Below, piece by piece: positions 46,523 through 55,429 of a stretch of 64,000 nt of DNA. The translations under genes and the position numbers were made by a program. Under the pieces are notes generated by a model that had not been told where the DNA came from, searched no databases, and was given only the letters and a program-made list of their open reading frames with translations. How positions within the stretch are numbered: position 1 is the first letter of the stretch; each line of letters begins with the position of its first letter. This DNA comes from Streptomyces cellulosae (GTDB lineage Bacteria; Actinomycetota; Actinomycetes; Streptomycetales; Streptomycetaceae), in contig BNBH01000027.1 in the NCBI GenBank assembly GCA_014655195.1, positions 1 to 64,000 on the forward strand. The letters run 5' to 3'.

Positions 46523-46640
46523 GCCTTTTCCAACCTGGCTGCGGCTGGGGACCGTTGAGGCGCTTACGTCAGCACGTTGAACTCCAAGAACATGTCCCGC
46601 TGATCGCTTCGGTCCAGGAGTGCACCACCCCCACCTTCCA

Positions 46641-49600
46641 TCACCTGGCTTCCTGCTCGGCGTCCAGACGCACTCCGTGGAAGGCGCCAGCAATGATGCT
46701 GTCCAGACCCTTGCCGTCGCCGACGACCTCGGCCACTACCTTCCCCAGCTCCCCGGGGGCAGCGAGCAGAGTGTCGAGGATGCGGTCACGGACCTTCTCC
46801 GACTTGAGGAAGTTCTCCAGGCTGTTTTCCAGTGCCCGCGACCTCAGCACCTCATCCGACTTGGCCGCTTCGATGACAAGCGCCATCAGCCCGGCGACGG
46901 CGGACTCCGAGAGGTCGTCGAACAGGCTGTTGAGGGTGTCGATGACCTCCAGGAGCGGGACCAGCTTGGGATCCTTCACCTTGGCCGTGCCCACCGCGCT
47001 CGGCCCGCTCAGCTTGTCGCCCTTCTCGGTAACCGAGGCATTCGTGATGCCCTTGTCCTTCTGCTCGATCGCGACCAACCGAGCACTGGAGATGTCGACC
47101 TCGTCATGCGTGTGCTCAGCCTTGATCCACTGAGCAAGTTCACGGCAGAACGCGCACAGGTCTTCCAACGGGGAGCCGGAGTAGTCGTATACCTGGGACA
47201 GGAAGTCGTACAGTCGCACGAACGAGGAGACGTTCTTCCGGAACTGCTCCAGCCGCTCCACGGCCTGAGTGTCCTCGTTGTCCTGGGCCTGGTCCCACGC
47301 CTGGGCGAACCGGTCCTGGGCCCGGCTCATCGCTGCGGTGATCGCATTGCGGTCACCGTCCTGGGCACCTTGGACAAACTGGGCCACGTCCTGGGTGTCG
47401 AAGATGCCGAAGGTTCGCAGCCCCATCGCCAGCACGTGCAGCTGGTTCGGGTTGGTCTCGGTCTCGATCTCGGCTTCTTCGTAATACTTCGCGAACTCCG
47501 CCTGGATGTCCTTGGGATCATTGACGAAGTCCAGGATGAAGACGCGGTCCTTGACCAGGTTGCCTGATCGGAAGGTGCGGTTGAGGCGCGAGAGGGTCTG
47601 CACCGCCTGGATGTTGTCCAGGCGCTTGTCGACGTACATCGCGCACAGCAGAGGCTGATCGAACCCGGTCTGGAATTTGTCCGCGGCTATCATGACGCGG
47701 TAGTTCGGCTCGGCGAACGCCTCGGCCAGGTCTGGGCCGGCTCCCGGGTTCATCTTGGCTTCGGAGACCTCGTCGTGGATGCCGGACTCCGGGTCGTCCA
47801 GGGTACCGGAGAACGCCACCAAGGTACCGATGTCGTATCCCTTGGACTTGATGTACTTGTCGATCGCCAGCTTGTACCGGAGCGCGTGCTTGCGTTCCGA
47901 GGTCACGATCATGGCCTTGGCGTGGCCGCCGAGCAGGTTGGCCACGTTGGCACGGAAGTGCTCGACGATGATCTCAACCTTCTGGGCGATGTTCGTCGGG
48001 TGCAGGCGTACGAACCTCTTAAGGGCCTTTGCTGCCGCGGCCTTCTCGACCAGGTTGTCTTCGTCGTCAGCGGAGACGTTGACACCGTTCTTCTTGATCG
48101 CCTCAGCGATCTGATAAATGGTCCCGTAGTTCTGGTAGCGCGGCAGGACGTCCAGGATGAACCCCTCCTGGATGGCCTGCTTCATCGAGTACACGTCGAA
48201 CGCGGAAGGCTTCGCGTCGGGCGTCTCGCGGCGCCCGAACAGTTCGATCGTCTTGGGCTTCGGGGTGGCGGTGAACGCAAAGAACGACACGTTCGGGGTC
48301 GGGGCGTCGGCAAACGCGTTGATCGTGTCCTCGGCGTCGACCTCCGTGCCCTCGTCGACTTCCTGACCGCCGGCGCGCAGTACCTGACGCACCTTCTTCG
48401 CCGTGGCGCCGGCCTGCGAGGAGTGCGCCTCATCCGCGATGACCGCGAACCGGTGCCCGGCCAGCGAGTCGTCCTGCGACAGGAGCTTCAGCACGGCCGG
48501 GAAGGTCTGGATGGTCACCACCACGATGCGGCGACGGTCCTGCAGGGCCTTGAGCAGCGCACGTGACTTCGAGCCCTGGTCGGTGCGGGCCCTCTTGTCG
48601 ACGTTGTAGACATAGTCCGGCTTGCCCTCGATCTGGAGAACCGCGCGCTGCATCTGATCGTCCAGCACCGTGCGGTCAGTGATCACCACGACCGTGTCGA
48701 AGACCTTGCGACCGGTGGGGTCGTGCAGGTTCGACAGGCGGTGTGCGGTCCATCCGATCGTGTTCGTCTTACCCGACCCTGCTGAATGCTGGATCAGGAA
48801 CCGTCCCCCCACGCTCTCCGCCTTGACCTGCTCGACCATCCGCGAGACGGCCTGCCACTGGTGGAAACGCGGGAATATGACATTGGTGGAGGTCTTGCGC
48901 TCACGCGTGATCGCGTTCGTGCTTGTCTTGACGTCCACGAACAGCATGGACCCGAAGATGTCCAGCCACGTATCGCGGGCCATGACCTGCTCCCACAGGT
49001 ACGCGGTGGCCGGTCCGTGCTCGTTGACCGGGTTGCCCGCGCCACCGTTGTTGCCCTTGTTGAACGGCAGGAAGTAGGTGTCCTCGCCGTCCAGGTGGGT
49101 GGTCATGCGGACCTCGGACTCGGTGACCACGAAGTGCACCAGCGCCCCGGTGCCGAAGACCAGTAGCGGCTCTCCCTTGGGGTTGCGGTCCTGGGCGTAC
49201 TGCTTGGCGGCGGCGTCGATGGACTGCTTGAAGTTGGTCTTCAGCTCAAACGTGGCAACCGGGATGCCGTTGATGAAGGCGACCAGATCGATGCTGTCGT
49301 GTGGCTTCTGCCGCGAGTAGTGGACCTGCCGCATGATGCGAAGGCGCACCTTGCCGTAAGCGGTCATGCGCGTGGCGTTGGTCGGGTCTGCCGGCCGCCA
49401 CTGGACCATCTTCAGCTCGTCACGCAGTCCGATGGGGACGTCCGAGCGCAGCAACTGCAAGGTCCCCCCAGGGCCGCCACCCTTGTTGTCCAGCGGGGTT
49501 GAACGTAGCTGCACGATAAGGTCCAGCAGAGCTTCCTTCGCCGTTTCCGCTCGCGGGCCGGAACCGATTCCACGGCTCCACGCTTGCGGATCCAACTCCC

Positions 49601-49742
49601 TGAACCACCCGAACACGTCTTCCGGGAACAAGGCTCGCTCGGCGTCATACCCGTCCCCGTTCGGGGAGTACAGCCACCCATGATCCGCCAGGAACTCGCA
49701 GATCTGCCGCTCGAACTGCTCCTCGTACGTCAGGTCCACCAC
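46641..49742 (-). CDS. hsdR: type I restriction enzyme R subunit
   Basis: A 1033-aa restriction/translocase subunit. The N-terminal nuclease domain has the PD-(D/E)xK-like segment IDLVAFINGIPVATFELKTN with FELK near residue 165. An SF2 helicase motor follows: Walker A HSAGSGKTNTIGW near residue 317, DEAHSSQ near residue 434, and FFAFTATPKPKTIELFG. The C-terminus is helical and probably contacts the HsdM/HsdS core. It cleaves DNA after ATP-driven translocation when target sites are unmethylated. Starts 3 nt after hsdS, the last gene of the hsdM-hsdS-hsdR operon, and converges with the lanthipeptide cluster. Confidence 0.93.
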   Translation of the reverse strand: MVDLTYEEQFERQICEFLADHGWLYSPNGDGYDAERALFPEDVFGWFRELDPQAWSRGIGSGPRAETAKEALLDLIVQLRSTPLDNKGGGPGGTLQLLRSDVPIGLRDELKMVQWRPADPTNATRMTAYGKVRLRIMRQVHYSRQKPHDSIDLVAFINGIPVATFELKTNFKQSIDAAAKQYAQDRNPKGEPLLVFGTGALVHFVVTESEVRMTTHLDGEDTYFLPFNKGNNGGAGNPVNEHGPATAYLWEQVMARDTWLDIFGSMLFVDVKTSTNAITRERKTSTNVIFPRFHQWQAVSRMVEQVKAESVGGRFLIQHSAGSGKTNTIGWTAHRLSNLHDPTGRKVFDTVVVITDRTVLDDQMQRAVLQIEGKPDYVYNVDKRARTDQGSKSRALLKALQDRRRIVVVTIQTFPAVLKLLSQDDSLAGHRFAVIADEAHSSQAGATAKKVRQVLRAGGQEVDEGTEVDAEDTINAFADAPTPNVSFFAFTATPKPKTIELFGRRETPDAKPSAFDVYSMKQAIQEGFILDVLPRYQNYGTIYQIAEAIKKNGVNVSADDEDNLVEKAAAAKALKRFVRLHPTNIAQKVEIIVEHFRANVANLLGGHAKAMIVTSERKHALRYKLAIDKYIKSKGYDIGTLVAFSGTLDDPESGIHDEVSEAKMNPGAGPDLAEAFAEPNYRVMIAADKFQTGFDQPLLCAMYVDKRLDNIQAVQTLSRLNRTFRSGNLVKDRVFILDFVNDPKDIQAEFAKYYEEAEIETETNPNQLHVLAMGLRTFGIFDTQDVAQFVQGAQDGDRNAITAAMSRAQDRFAQAWDQAQDNEDTQAVERLEQFRKNVSSFVRLYDFLSQVYDYSGSPLEDLCAFCRELAQWIKAEHTHDEVDISSARLVAIEQKDKGITNASVTEKGDKLSGPSAVGTAKVKDPKLVPLLEVIDTLNSLFDDLSESAVAGLMALVIEAAKSDEVLRSRALENSLENFLKSEKVRDRILDTLLAAPGELGKVVAEVVGDGKGLDSIIAGAFHGVRLDAEQEAR

Positions 49743-49745
49743 GGC

Positions 49746-50996
49746 TCAGGCCCCCTTCGTGATGTCAATCTGGCCAGTCACGGCCGCAGTGATGAGCGCT
49801 GACTTGCGCTCCCTTGCAAGCTCGATGTGTCGCCGCGTCTTCGCAATGAGCTTGTCGATCTTCGCTGTCTCACACTCCAGATGTGCCACGATGCGTCGCT
49901 GTTCCGGGAGCGCGGGAGCAGGAATGCGGAGCCCCCGGATGTCGTCAAGCGCGAGCTGGACCTTAGTACCGCCAACAGCTCCCTGTAGCAGCTGGTCTTG
50001 CCCCTCAGTCCCTAGCATGAAGTACCCGACGAACCGCGGATTCATCCGCGAGAGATCCAGTCGACACAGCGCTACGTGCTGGCTGACGTAGGCATCAACC
50101 CAACCTGGCCCGACCAAAGCCACAGAGCCAATGTAGGCAGTGATGGAAAACAGCAGGTCATTCTCTCGAAGCCTGGTCCGCTGCCCCTCTCGCACATGAG
50201 GAGGGAGATCGACGCGCTGGATTTCACCACCCAGGTCAAGCGACTGGCGTGGCAGGTTGCCGATTCGAACGAAGACATCACCTTCGTCCGCGTAATAGTC
50301 ACCCCACCCTCGCGAACCGCTGGTAAGGAACTGGATGTATCGCCTGAGTTGGGTTCGAGACCTGGGCAGACCCTGGAACGCGTGACCGATCACCGCTTGA
50401 CGTCGTTCCTGCAACAGCCCAATGAACCGCTCCAGGGCGGCAATTAGGCTGTCGATCTCTGCCGTCTCTCGATCCAGGTGGTCAGCGATCGCGCGTTGCT
50501 CGTGAACCGAGGGAAGCGGGAGTGGGATAGCAGCGAGCTTCTCGGCCGTCAGATGTGGCATGGAGACGACGTTGCAATATCTCCTGATGAAGCCTGTGGC
50601 ACGCAGGGCGATCAGGTAGTACGCAAGAAACCGCCCATCATTACCAGCCTTGGACCGGACACGGTTGATCGAGTTCTGGAAGCCCCAGCCATCGAGATCT
50701 TCACCGATGTAGGCGGCACGTCCGAAGCCGCCCTGTCCGCCCTCGACCACAACGACGTCACCTTGCCGAAGGGTGAGGTCGTCCAGCTCCCAGGGCGAGA
50801 ACCACATCTTTTTGACATCGTCCAGCGCAAGGACACCCTCGGGCTGGACATTGGCCGCTCTCATATACGGAGCCAAGACGTCTTGGCCGGCGTCTTTCGT
50901 CTGAAGCATCTTGCCGAGAGTGACGCTGCCCAGATGCTTGACCTGGCCGATCGTCCACGGCAGCTGGGTGTCACCCCAGGGAGGAGGGGTGCTCAC
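49746..50996 (-). CDS. hsdS: type I restriction-modification specificity subunit
   Basis: A 416-aa specificity protein with two target-recognition domains, each followed by a conserved helix: IPLPLPSVHEQRAIADHLDR near residue 175, and RIPAPALPEQRRIVAHLECE near residue 365, each with ETA-ID--IA. The two halves read different parts of a bipartite DNA target. The GTG start at 50996 overlaps the hsdM stop (GTGA). Confidence 0.93.
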   Translation of the reverse strand: MSTPPPWGDTQLPWTIGQVKHLGSVTLGKMLQTKDAGQDVLAPYMRAANVQPEGVLALDDVKKMWFSPWELDDLTLRQGDVVVVEGGQGGFGRAAYIGEDLDGWGFQNSINRVRSKAGNDGRFLAYYLIALRATGFIRRYCNVVSMPHLTAEKLAAIPLPLPSVHEQRAIADHLDRETAEIDSLIAALERFIGLLQERRQAVIGHAFQGLPRSRTQLRRYIQFLTSGSRGWGDYYADEGDVFVRIGNLPRQSLDLGGEIQRVDLPPHVREGQRTRLRENDLLFSITAYIGSVALVGPGWVDAYVSQHVALCRLDLSRMNPRFVGYFMLGTEGQDQLLQGAVGGTKVQLALDDIRGLRIPAPALPEQRRIVAHLECETAKIDKLIAKTRRHIELARERKSALITAAVTGQIDITKGA

Positions 50997-52972
50997 TTGC
51001 CTGCCTCCACCTTGTGAAGCAGGCCGAGGATCTCTTGGAGAGATTCGTCGAGGTCGGCGTCGATCTCAGCAAGGGTGCGTGGCGGCACATACTTATAGAA
51101 GTGGAGAGTGAAGGGAATCTCGTAGCCCACTTTAGTCTTGGTGTGGTCCATCCAAGCATCCTCGAAGTGCGGCTTGACCTCCGCGCTGAAGTACGCCTCG
51201 ATGGTTGCGTCCTTTGCATCGTGACTCTTGGGGTGCCCACCCCAGCCGAAAGGGATTTTCTCGGCATCACGAAGGGAAATATCGGGCTCTGACTCACCCT
51301 TGTTCTTACCGGACTGGAAGCGGCAGATGTCGGCGTTTTCGTCGCGCTCGCCGAGAGTCTGCCACAGCGCCTTGCGCTGCGCGGGAGTCAAACTGACGCC
51401 GCGTGAACTGAGGTGCTTGCCCAGATCCTTAAGGAAGTCCTCACGGTTAAAGTACTGGCCTCCGTTGAAGGACTTCAGAGCCCCAACGAGACCGTCAATG
51501 TTGCCTAGTGTCTTGTGCTCGGCGACGAGCGCGACACGCTCGGGACTGGCCTCGAAGTTCAAGCGCAGAGGCCGCTCGACCGTGATCTGCCAGAAGGCGA
51601 AATCGAGGTTGTCGAAGATCTTGGAGGTGTCCGAGGACTCCATGTCCGCGTACTGCTGCAGCACGCGCTTACGGGCGGCGTCGTCGATCTCGACACGCTT
51701 GGACCCCAGGGACTTGCGCATCTTGGCGCCCAGGCTGGTGGCGTCAATGAGCTGCACTTTGCCCTGACGCTCGGGACGCTTGTTATTGTCGAAGATCCAC
51801 AGGTACGTGGGGATGCCGGTGTTATAGAACATGTCGTTCGGGAGCGCGACGATGGCTTCGATCAAGTCGTTCTCCAGCAGCCATCCCCGGATGTTGCTGG
51901 AGCCGCTCCCGGCACCGCCAGAAAATAGCGGGGAGCCGTTCAGGACGATGCCGGCGCGGGCGCCGCCGTCTTGACTGTCAGCGGGGCTCATCTTGGCGAT
52001 CGCGTGCTGGACGAACAGCAGGGCACCGTCGGAGGTCGGCGGCAGACCAGCCCCGAAGCGACCGCTGAAGCCCTTCTTGTGCTCCCTCTCCACGTGCTCA
52101 GCAATGTTCTTCCAGTCCACGCCGTAGGGCGGGTTGGAGAGGATGTAGTCGAACCTGTCGTCCTGGAACAGGTCGTTGGTCAGGGTATTGCCCAGCACAA
52201 TGTTCTGCGGGTTCTGGCCCTTGGCGAGCATGTCGGAGCGGCACATGGCATAGGACTCCGGACGCAGCTCCTGCCCATACAGGAGGAGTTCGGCATCCGG
52301 ATTCATGCGGTGCAGGTGCTCCTCTGCCACGCTGAGCATGCCGCCGGTGCCGACGGTGGGGTCGTAGATGCTGCGAATGGCCTCACCAGACAGGGCCTTG
52401 TCGTCCTCGGCGAACAGCAAGTCGACGAGCAGGTTGATCGCGTCGCGGGGGGTGTAGTGGTCACCGGACTCAGCGTTGGACGACTCGAAGTCCATGTAGA
52501 TGAGGTGCTCGAACAGCTCGCCCATCTTGGAGTTCGGCACGGCCTCGGGGGACAGGTCGATGTCGCGGAACTGGCGGACGATCGTGGCGAGGATGCCGCC
52601 CTTCCTCATCCGCTCAATGTGCTCGGGCAGGTGGAAGTATGTGAAGACGTCGATGTCCTTGCTAAAGCCGCGTACGTACTCCAGCAGGTTGTCGGCCATG
52701 TCGTCGCCGGAGTCATACACCGAGGCCAGGGTGTGCTTCGTCGTGTTGTAGAACTTCACACCGCCGGTGAAGGACTTGATCATCCTTACGCGCAGCGTCT
52801 CGTTCGGCTGCTGGGCGATGATCGCGGCAACCTGGTCGCGGTGGGGCGCCATGACGCACTCCAGGCGACGCAGGATCGTCATGGGCAGGATGACGTCACC
52901 CGCCTTGTTGCGGGCGTAGACGCCACGCAGGGTGTCGGCGATGGCCCAGACGTCCTTCTTTAGGTCTACCAC
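50993..52972 (-). CDS. hsdM: type I restriction-modification N6-adenine methyltransferase subunit
   Basis: A 659-aa methyltransferase: N-terminal helical domain (DVWAIADTLRGVYARNKAGD), motif I DPTVGTGGML near residue 203, and catalytic NPPY in ILSNPPYGVDWKNI near residue 280. The GTG at 52972 is chosen because AGGAAGGA precedes it and the family N-terminus begins there; the frame runs open for another 80 codons upstream without homology. First gene of the hsdMSR operon. Confidence 0.93.
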   Translation of the reverse strand: MVDLKKDVWAIADTLRGVYARNKAGDVILPMTILRRLECVMAPHRDQVAAIIAQQPNETLRVRMIKSFTGGVKFYNTTKHTLASVYDSGDDMADNLLEYVRGFSKDIDVFTYFHLPEHIERMRKGGILATIVRQFRDIDLSPEAVPNSKMGELFEHLIYMDFESSNAESGDHYTPRDAINLLVDLLFAEDDKALSGEAIRSIYDPTVGTGGMLSVAEEHLHRMNPDAELLLYGQELRPESYAMCRSDMLAKGQNPQNIVLGNTLTNDLFQDDRFDYILSNPPYGVDWKNIAEHVEREHKKGFSGRFGAGLPPTSDGALLFVQHAIAKMSPADSQDGGARAGIVLNGSPLFSGGAGSGSSNIRGWLLENDLIEAIVALPNDMFYNTGIPTYLWIFDNNKRPERQGKVQLIDATSLGAKMRKSLGSKRVEIDDAARKRVLQQYADMESSDTSKIFDNLDFAFWQITVERPLRLNFEASPERVALVAEHKTLGNIDGLVGALKSFNGGQYFNREDFLKDLGKHLSSRGVSLTPAQRKALWQTLGERDENADICRFQSGKNKGESEPDISLRDAEKIPFGWGGHPKSHDAKDATIEAYFSAEVKPHFEDAWMDHTKTKVGYEIPFTLHFYKYVPPRTLAEIDADLDESLQEILGLLHKVEAGK

Positions 52973-53403
52973 TCGTGTTGTCCTTCCTAGCACGGATGAG
53001 CGGGCACCCGCTGAGATGCTGACCAGTGACGGCGCTGGTCCACTCACGAAAATGTAGATGGTGCCACTGACAGGGCTGACACCCTTCAGACAGCAAGACC
53101 CGCTTTGGGCGAAAAAGTCCACGTATCGCGCGCATGCTGGCCACATGGGTACGCGCGGCAGCGACGGCGTTCTTTGCCTACCGCACGACCGACAGCCGGG
53201 AGAAGCGCGCACTGTGAGAGCGCCGAGCTGTCGCCGGCACTCGCGTTGCCTGGACTCCCTTGCCCAAGTACGTCAGCCTCTCCGGCCGCTCCGATGGCCA
53301 CACTCAGCAGCGGCCAACAGCGACGGCCCAGCGACCAGGCCCTCGGGTACCCGAGCTGGGGACGCCTGGCGTGAGCAGCCGAGGATCCGGACATGTGAAT
53401 GGG
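52973..53403. other. upstream region of hsdM, no confident gene
   Basis: About 430 bp between the divergent hsdM and the small zinc-ribbon gene. It should contain the hsd promoter. ORFs here have shadow-like composition and no recognisable domains. Confidence 0.4.
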
Positions 53404-53580
53404 ATGCCAAGACGCATCGATCCCAGCACAGACCGGGCAACCGCTGCAGTCATGATGGGCTACTCGCCGGACGAAGTCGGATACTGCCCCGGGTGCCAAG
53501 GGCTGACGCGCAGATATGGCCGCAACGCTCAGGTCATCTGCCGGGCATGCCGGGCGGCGGAAACAACGAAAGACGCATAA
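53404..53580 (+). CDS. small zinc-ribbon-like protein
   Basis: A 58-aa basic protein with CPGC and CRAC knuckles spaced 18 residues apart (Y-C-P-G-C...I-C-R-A-C), fitting a single zinc ribbon. The earlier part MPRRIDPSTDRATAAVMMGY is polar. No strong Shine-Dalgarno. Possibly a nucleic-acid-binding accessory of the element; not recognised further. Confidence 0.5.
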   Translation: MPRRIDPSTDRATAAVMMGYSPDEVGYCPGCQGLTRRYGRNAQVICRACRAAETTKDA

Positions 53581-53594
53581 AGCTGACTGGCCGA

Positions 53595-54610
53595 TCAACC
53601 AGCAGCCGGCACCGCGCCCTCACCGAACGCCGCGACGTCTTCGGGCGCCATGTCTTCCCGAAGGCGGACGAACCGGGCCGGGTGACGCCATACCCCTCGG
53701 TCCTGTGCACGATCCACATCGATCTCGGCGACCAGCTCTGGCGCCACGAGGACGACCTCCAGCGGGGTCCGGGATCCCCACGATGTGGTGAACCGTACGC
53801 CTACCCAGGGATGACTCGTCCCCGCTTGAGTGAGCAGGTCGGCGAAGCGCCGGGCATGGTCAGGATGCAGCTGGGTACTACGCGCGACCGGCCTCAGCAC
53901 CCCATCGCGGTCGTAGCGGCCCAGCAGAAGACTCTGCGGGCGGCGGAGCTTGCCGGTGATCGCCCCCACGATGCCCTCCGTCGTGTCCCGTCGGCGGATC
54001 TTGTACAGCCTCGGGCACCCGGGATGTACCGCTGCTCCCGCCCGCGGATCACCAGCCCTTCGACGCCAGGAACGTCCGTCCAGGAGGTCAGCCAGTCCTG
54101 CGCCGCCCGGACGTCGTCGGTTTCAGGGCACAGCGTCCAAGGCGGCGCGGGCGCGTACTCGGTGAACAACCCCTCCAGCTTCGCGCGTCGACGTTCGTAC
54201 GGTTCCTGGAGCAACTCTTGTCCCTCGACCTGAAGAATGTCGAAAGCGACGAAGTGGGCGGGCAGCACCTCAGCCAACCGCGCAGCCGTCCGTCCGCCGG
54301 ACGCCGCGCGACGTTGCAATGCCTCAAATGAGAGCTGTCCCCCCTCCCACACCAGAAGCTCCCCATCGAGAACCAGGCCGTCAGGGAGGCACGTAGCCGC
54401 AAGGGCCAGGTCGGGGAACCGGCTCTGCACCAGGGCGCCCCTACGCGACTGGAGCAGGACTGGACCCGGTCGAGGGTTCGGGGTGAATAGGAGGGCACGA
54501 TAGCCGTCCAGCTTCGGTTGGAAGATCAGCCCTCCAGGCAACGCTCCGGGCGGGGGAAGCTGGTCGCGAGCCTGCGCCAGCATCGGTTCCACCGGCGGTC
54601 GGAGCATCAT
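53595..54610 (-). pseudogene. ATP-dependent DNA ligase with single-base frameshift
   Basis: The upstream frame (54610 to about 54006) contains the ligase nucleotidyl-transfer motif FQPKLDGYRALLF, with the K-x-D-G lysine near residue 33, plus VLDGELLVW and EGLVIRGREQRYIPGARG. The downstream frame (to 53595) carries the OB-fold part (RRRDTTEGIVGAITG, WVGVRFTTSWGSRTPLEVVL). The expected G-W-Y-K-I joint reads GGC-TG-TAC, lacking one G near 54006. With it restored the protein would be about 338 aa, usual for small Streptomyces ligases. Inactive unless the lesion is a sequence error. Confidence 0.83.
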
Positions 54611-54811
54611 AAGTCCTGTTTACGGCTCCGCCGCCTTGACCGCACGTTGTGCACCGACGACCTGCCGCGCAGCCACTTCCAAAACCTCGACTCGCGAACG
54701 GGTCACGACCGAGATCCGCAACAGAGCGCACCCAGCGGCGAGGCACACAGAGCGTCTCCGTGCGACCGCTGACGTTCCCCCAAACAGGGCCAGCCTACGG
54801 AACTCCTACCA
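54611..54811. other. region without a confident gene
   Basis: About 200 bp between the broken ligase gene and the control region of xis-int. Only short frames of unconvincing composition are present. Confidence 0.4.
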
Positions 54812-54826
54812 ACAAGTGTTTACGAC
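54812..54826 (+). promoter_or_regulatory. operator-like motif, copy C
   Basis: ACAAGTGTTTACGAC, 260 bp before the excisionase start, same orientation as xis-int. Confidence 0.55.
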
Positions 54827-54901
54827 AGAGCGTCTCAAATGCGCCTATAACACCCTTACCGTGCTGCAATCCAGGGGATGTGTGGGCTAATCTGGCGACA
54901 G

Positions 54902-54916
54902 GTCATAAACACCTGT
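54902..54916 (-). promoter_or_regulatory. operator-like motif, copy D
   Basis: On the minus strand this reads ACAGGTGTTTATGAC. Copy D is also nearly palindromic (ACAGGT-N7-ACCTGT). A TAATCT hexamer at 54889-54894, just upstream, could be the -10 element of the xis-int promoter, so the site would overlap the transcription start. Confidence 0.55.
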
Positions 54917-55085
54917 AGATGACTGGCTCTGGTGCGCTCTTCGCACGCGCGCGAAGCTCCGCCCGCCGTCATCCACGGGTCGGCTGCACGCACATTGGGG
55001 GAGGCTCGGCCTTGCTGGAGACAGGGCACGCGCATGCGGAATATTCGACTCCGATTCGGCGCGACATACAGGTTTCGGTGCCTCG

Positions 55086-55385
55086 ATGACCAGAAAAGAA
55101 AAGGCGCTGGAAACCGGTTCTTTTGTGCTCGATGACCGCTATATGATGCCCCGCGAGGTGGAACATCGCCTGGGTATTTCACCTTCAACTCGGCGCAGGT
55201 GGACTAATCGGGGTCTGCTGCGCGCCTACCCTCTTGGCCCGTATTACCAACCCGGACCAGGTGACAACCGGAGAGGAAACAGGAACGGCAGCAGGGTGCG
55301 CTACAGCGAGAGGCAGGTGAACGACCTTTTCGAGCGCATCAAGAGAGGAGAGCTTGCACGCTCCCCGAAGCCGGCTGAACTGTAG
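55086..55385 (+). CDS. xis: excisionase-like HTH protein
   Basis: A 99-aa basic protein with a MerR/excisionase-type HTH: YMMPREVEHRLGISPSTRRR followed by WTNRGLLRAYPLGP and R-V-R-Y-S-E-R-Q-V. It sits 44 nt upstream of the integrase gene on the same strand, the usual place of recombination directionality factors. No good Shine-Dalgarno at the ATG, so the start may lie further in. The gene name is by position and fold only. Confidence 0.68.
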   Translation: MTRKEKALETGSFVLDDRYMMPREVEHRLGISPSTRRRWTNRGLLRAYPLGPYYQPGPGDNRRGNRNGSRVRYSERQVNDLFERIKRGELARSPKPAEL

Positions 55386-55429
55386 GACCGCGGGCCGAGG
55401 AAAGCTGTACTCACCACAGGAAGGGGCAC

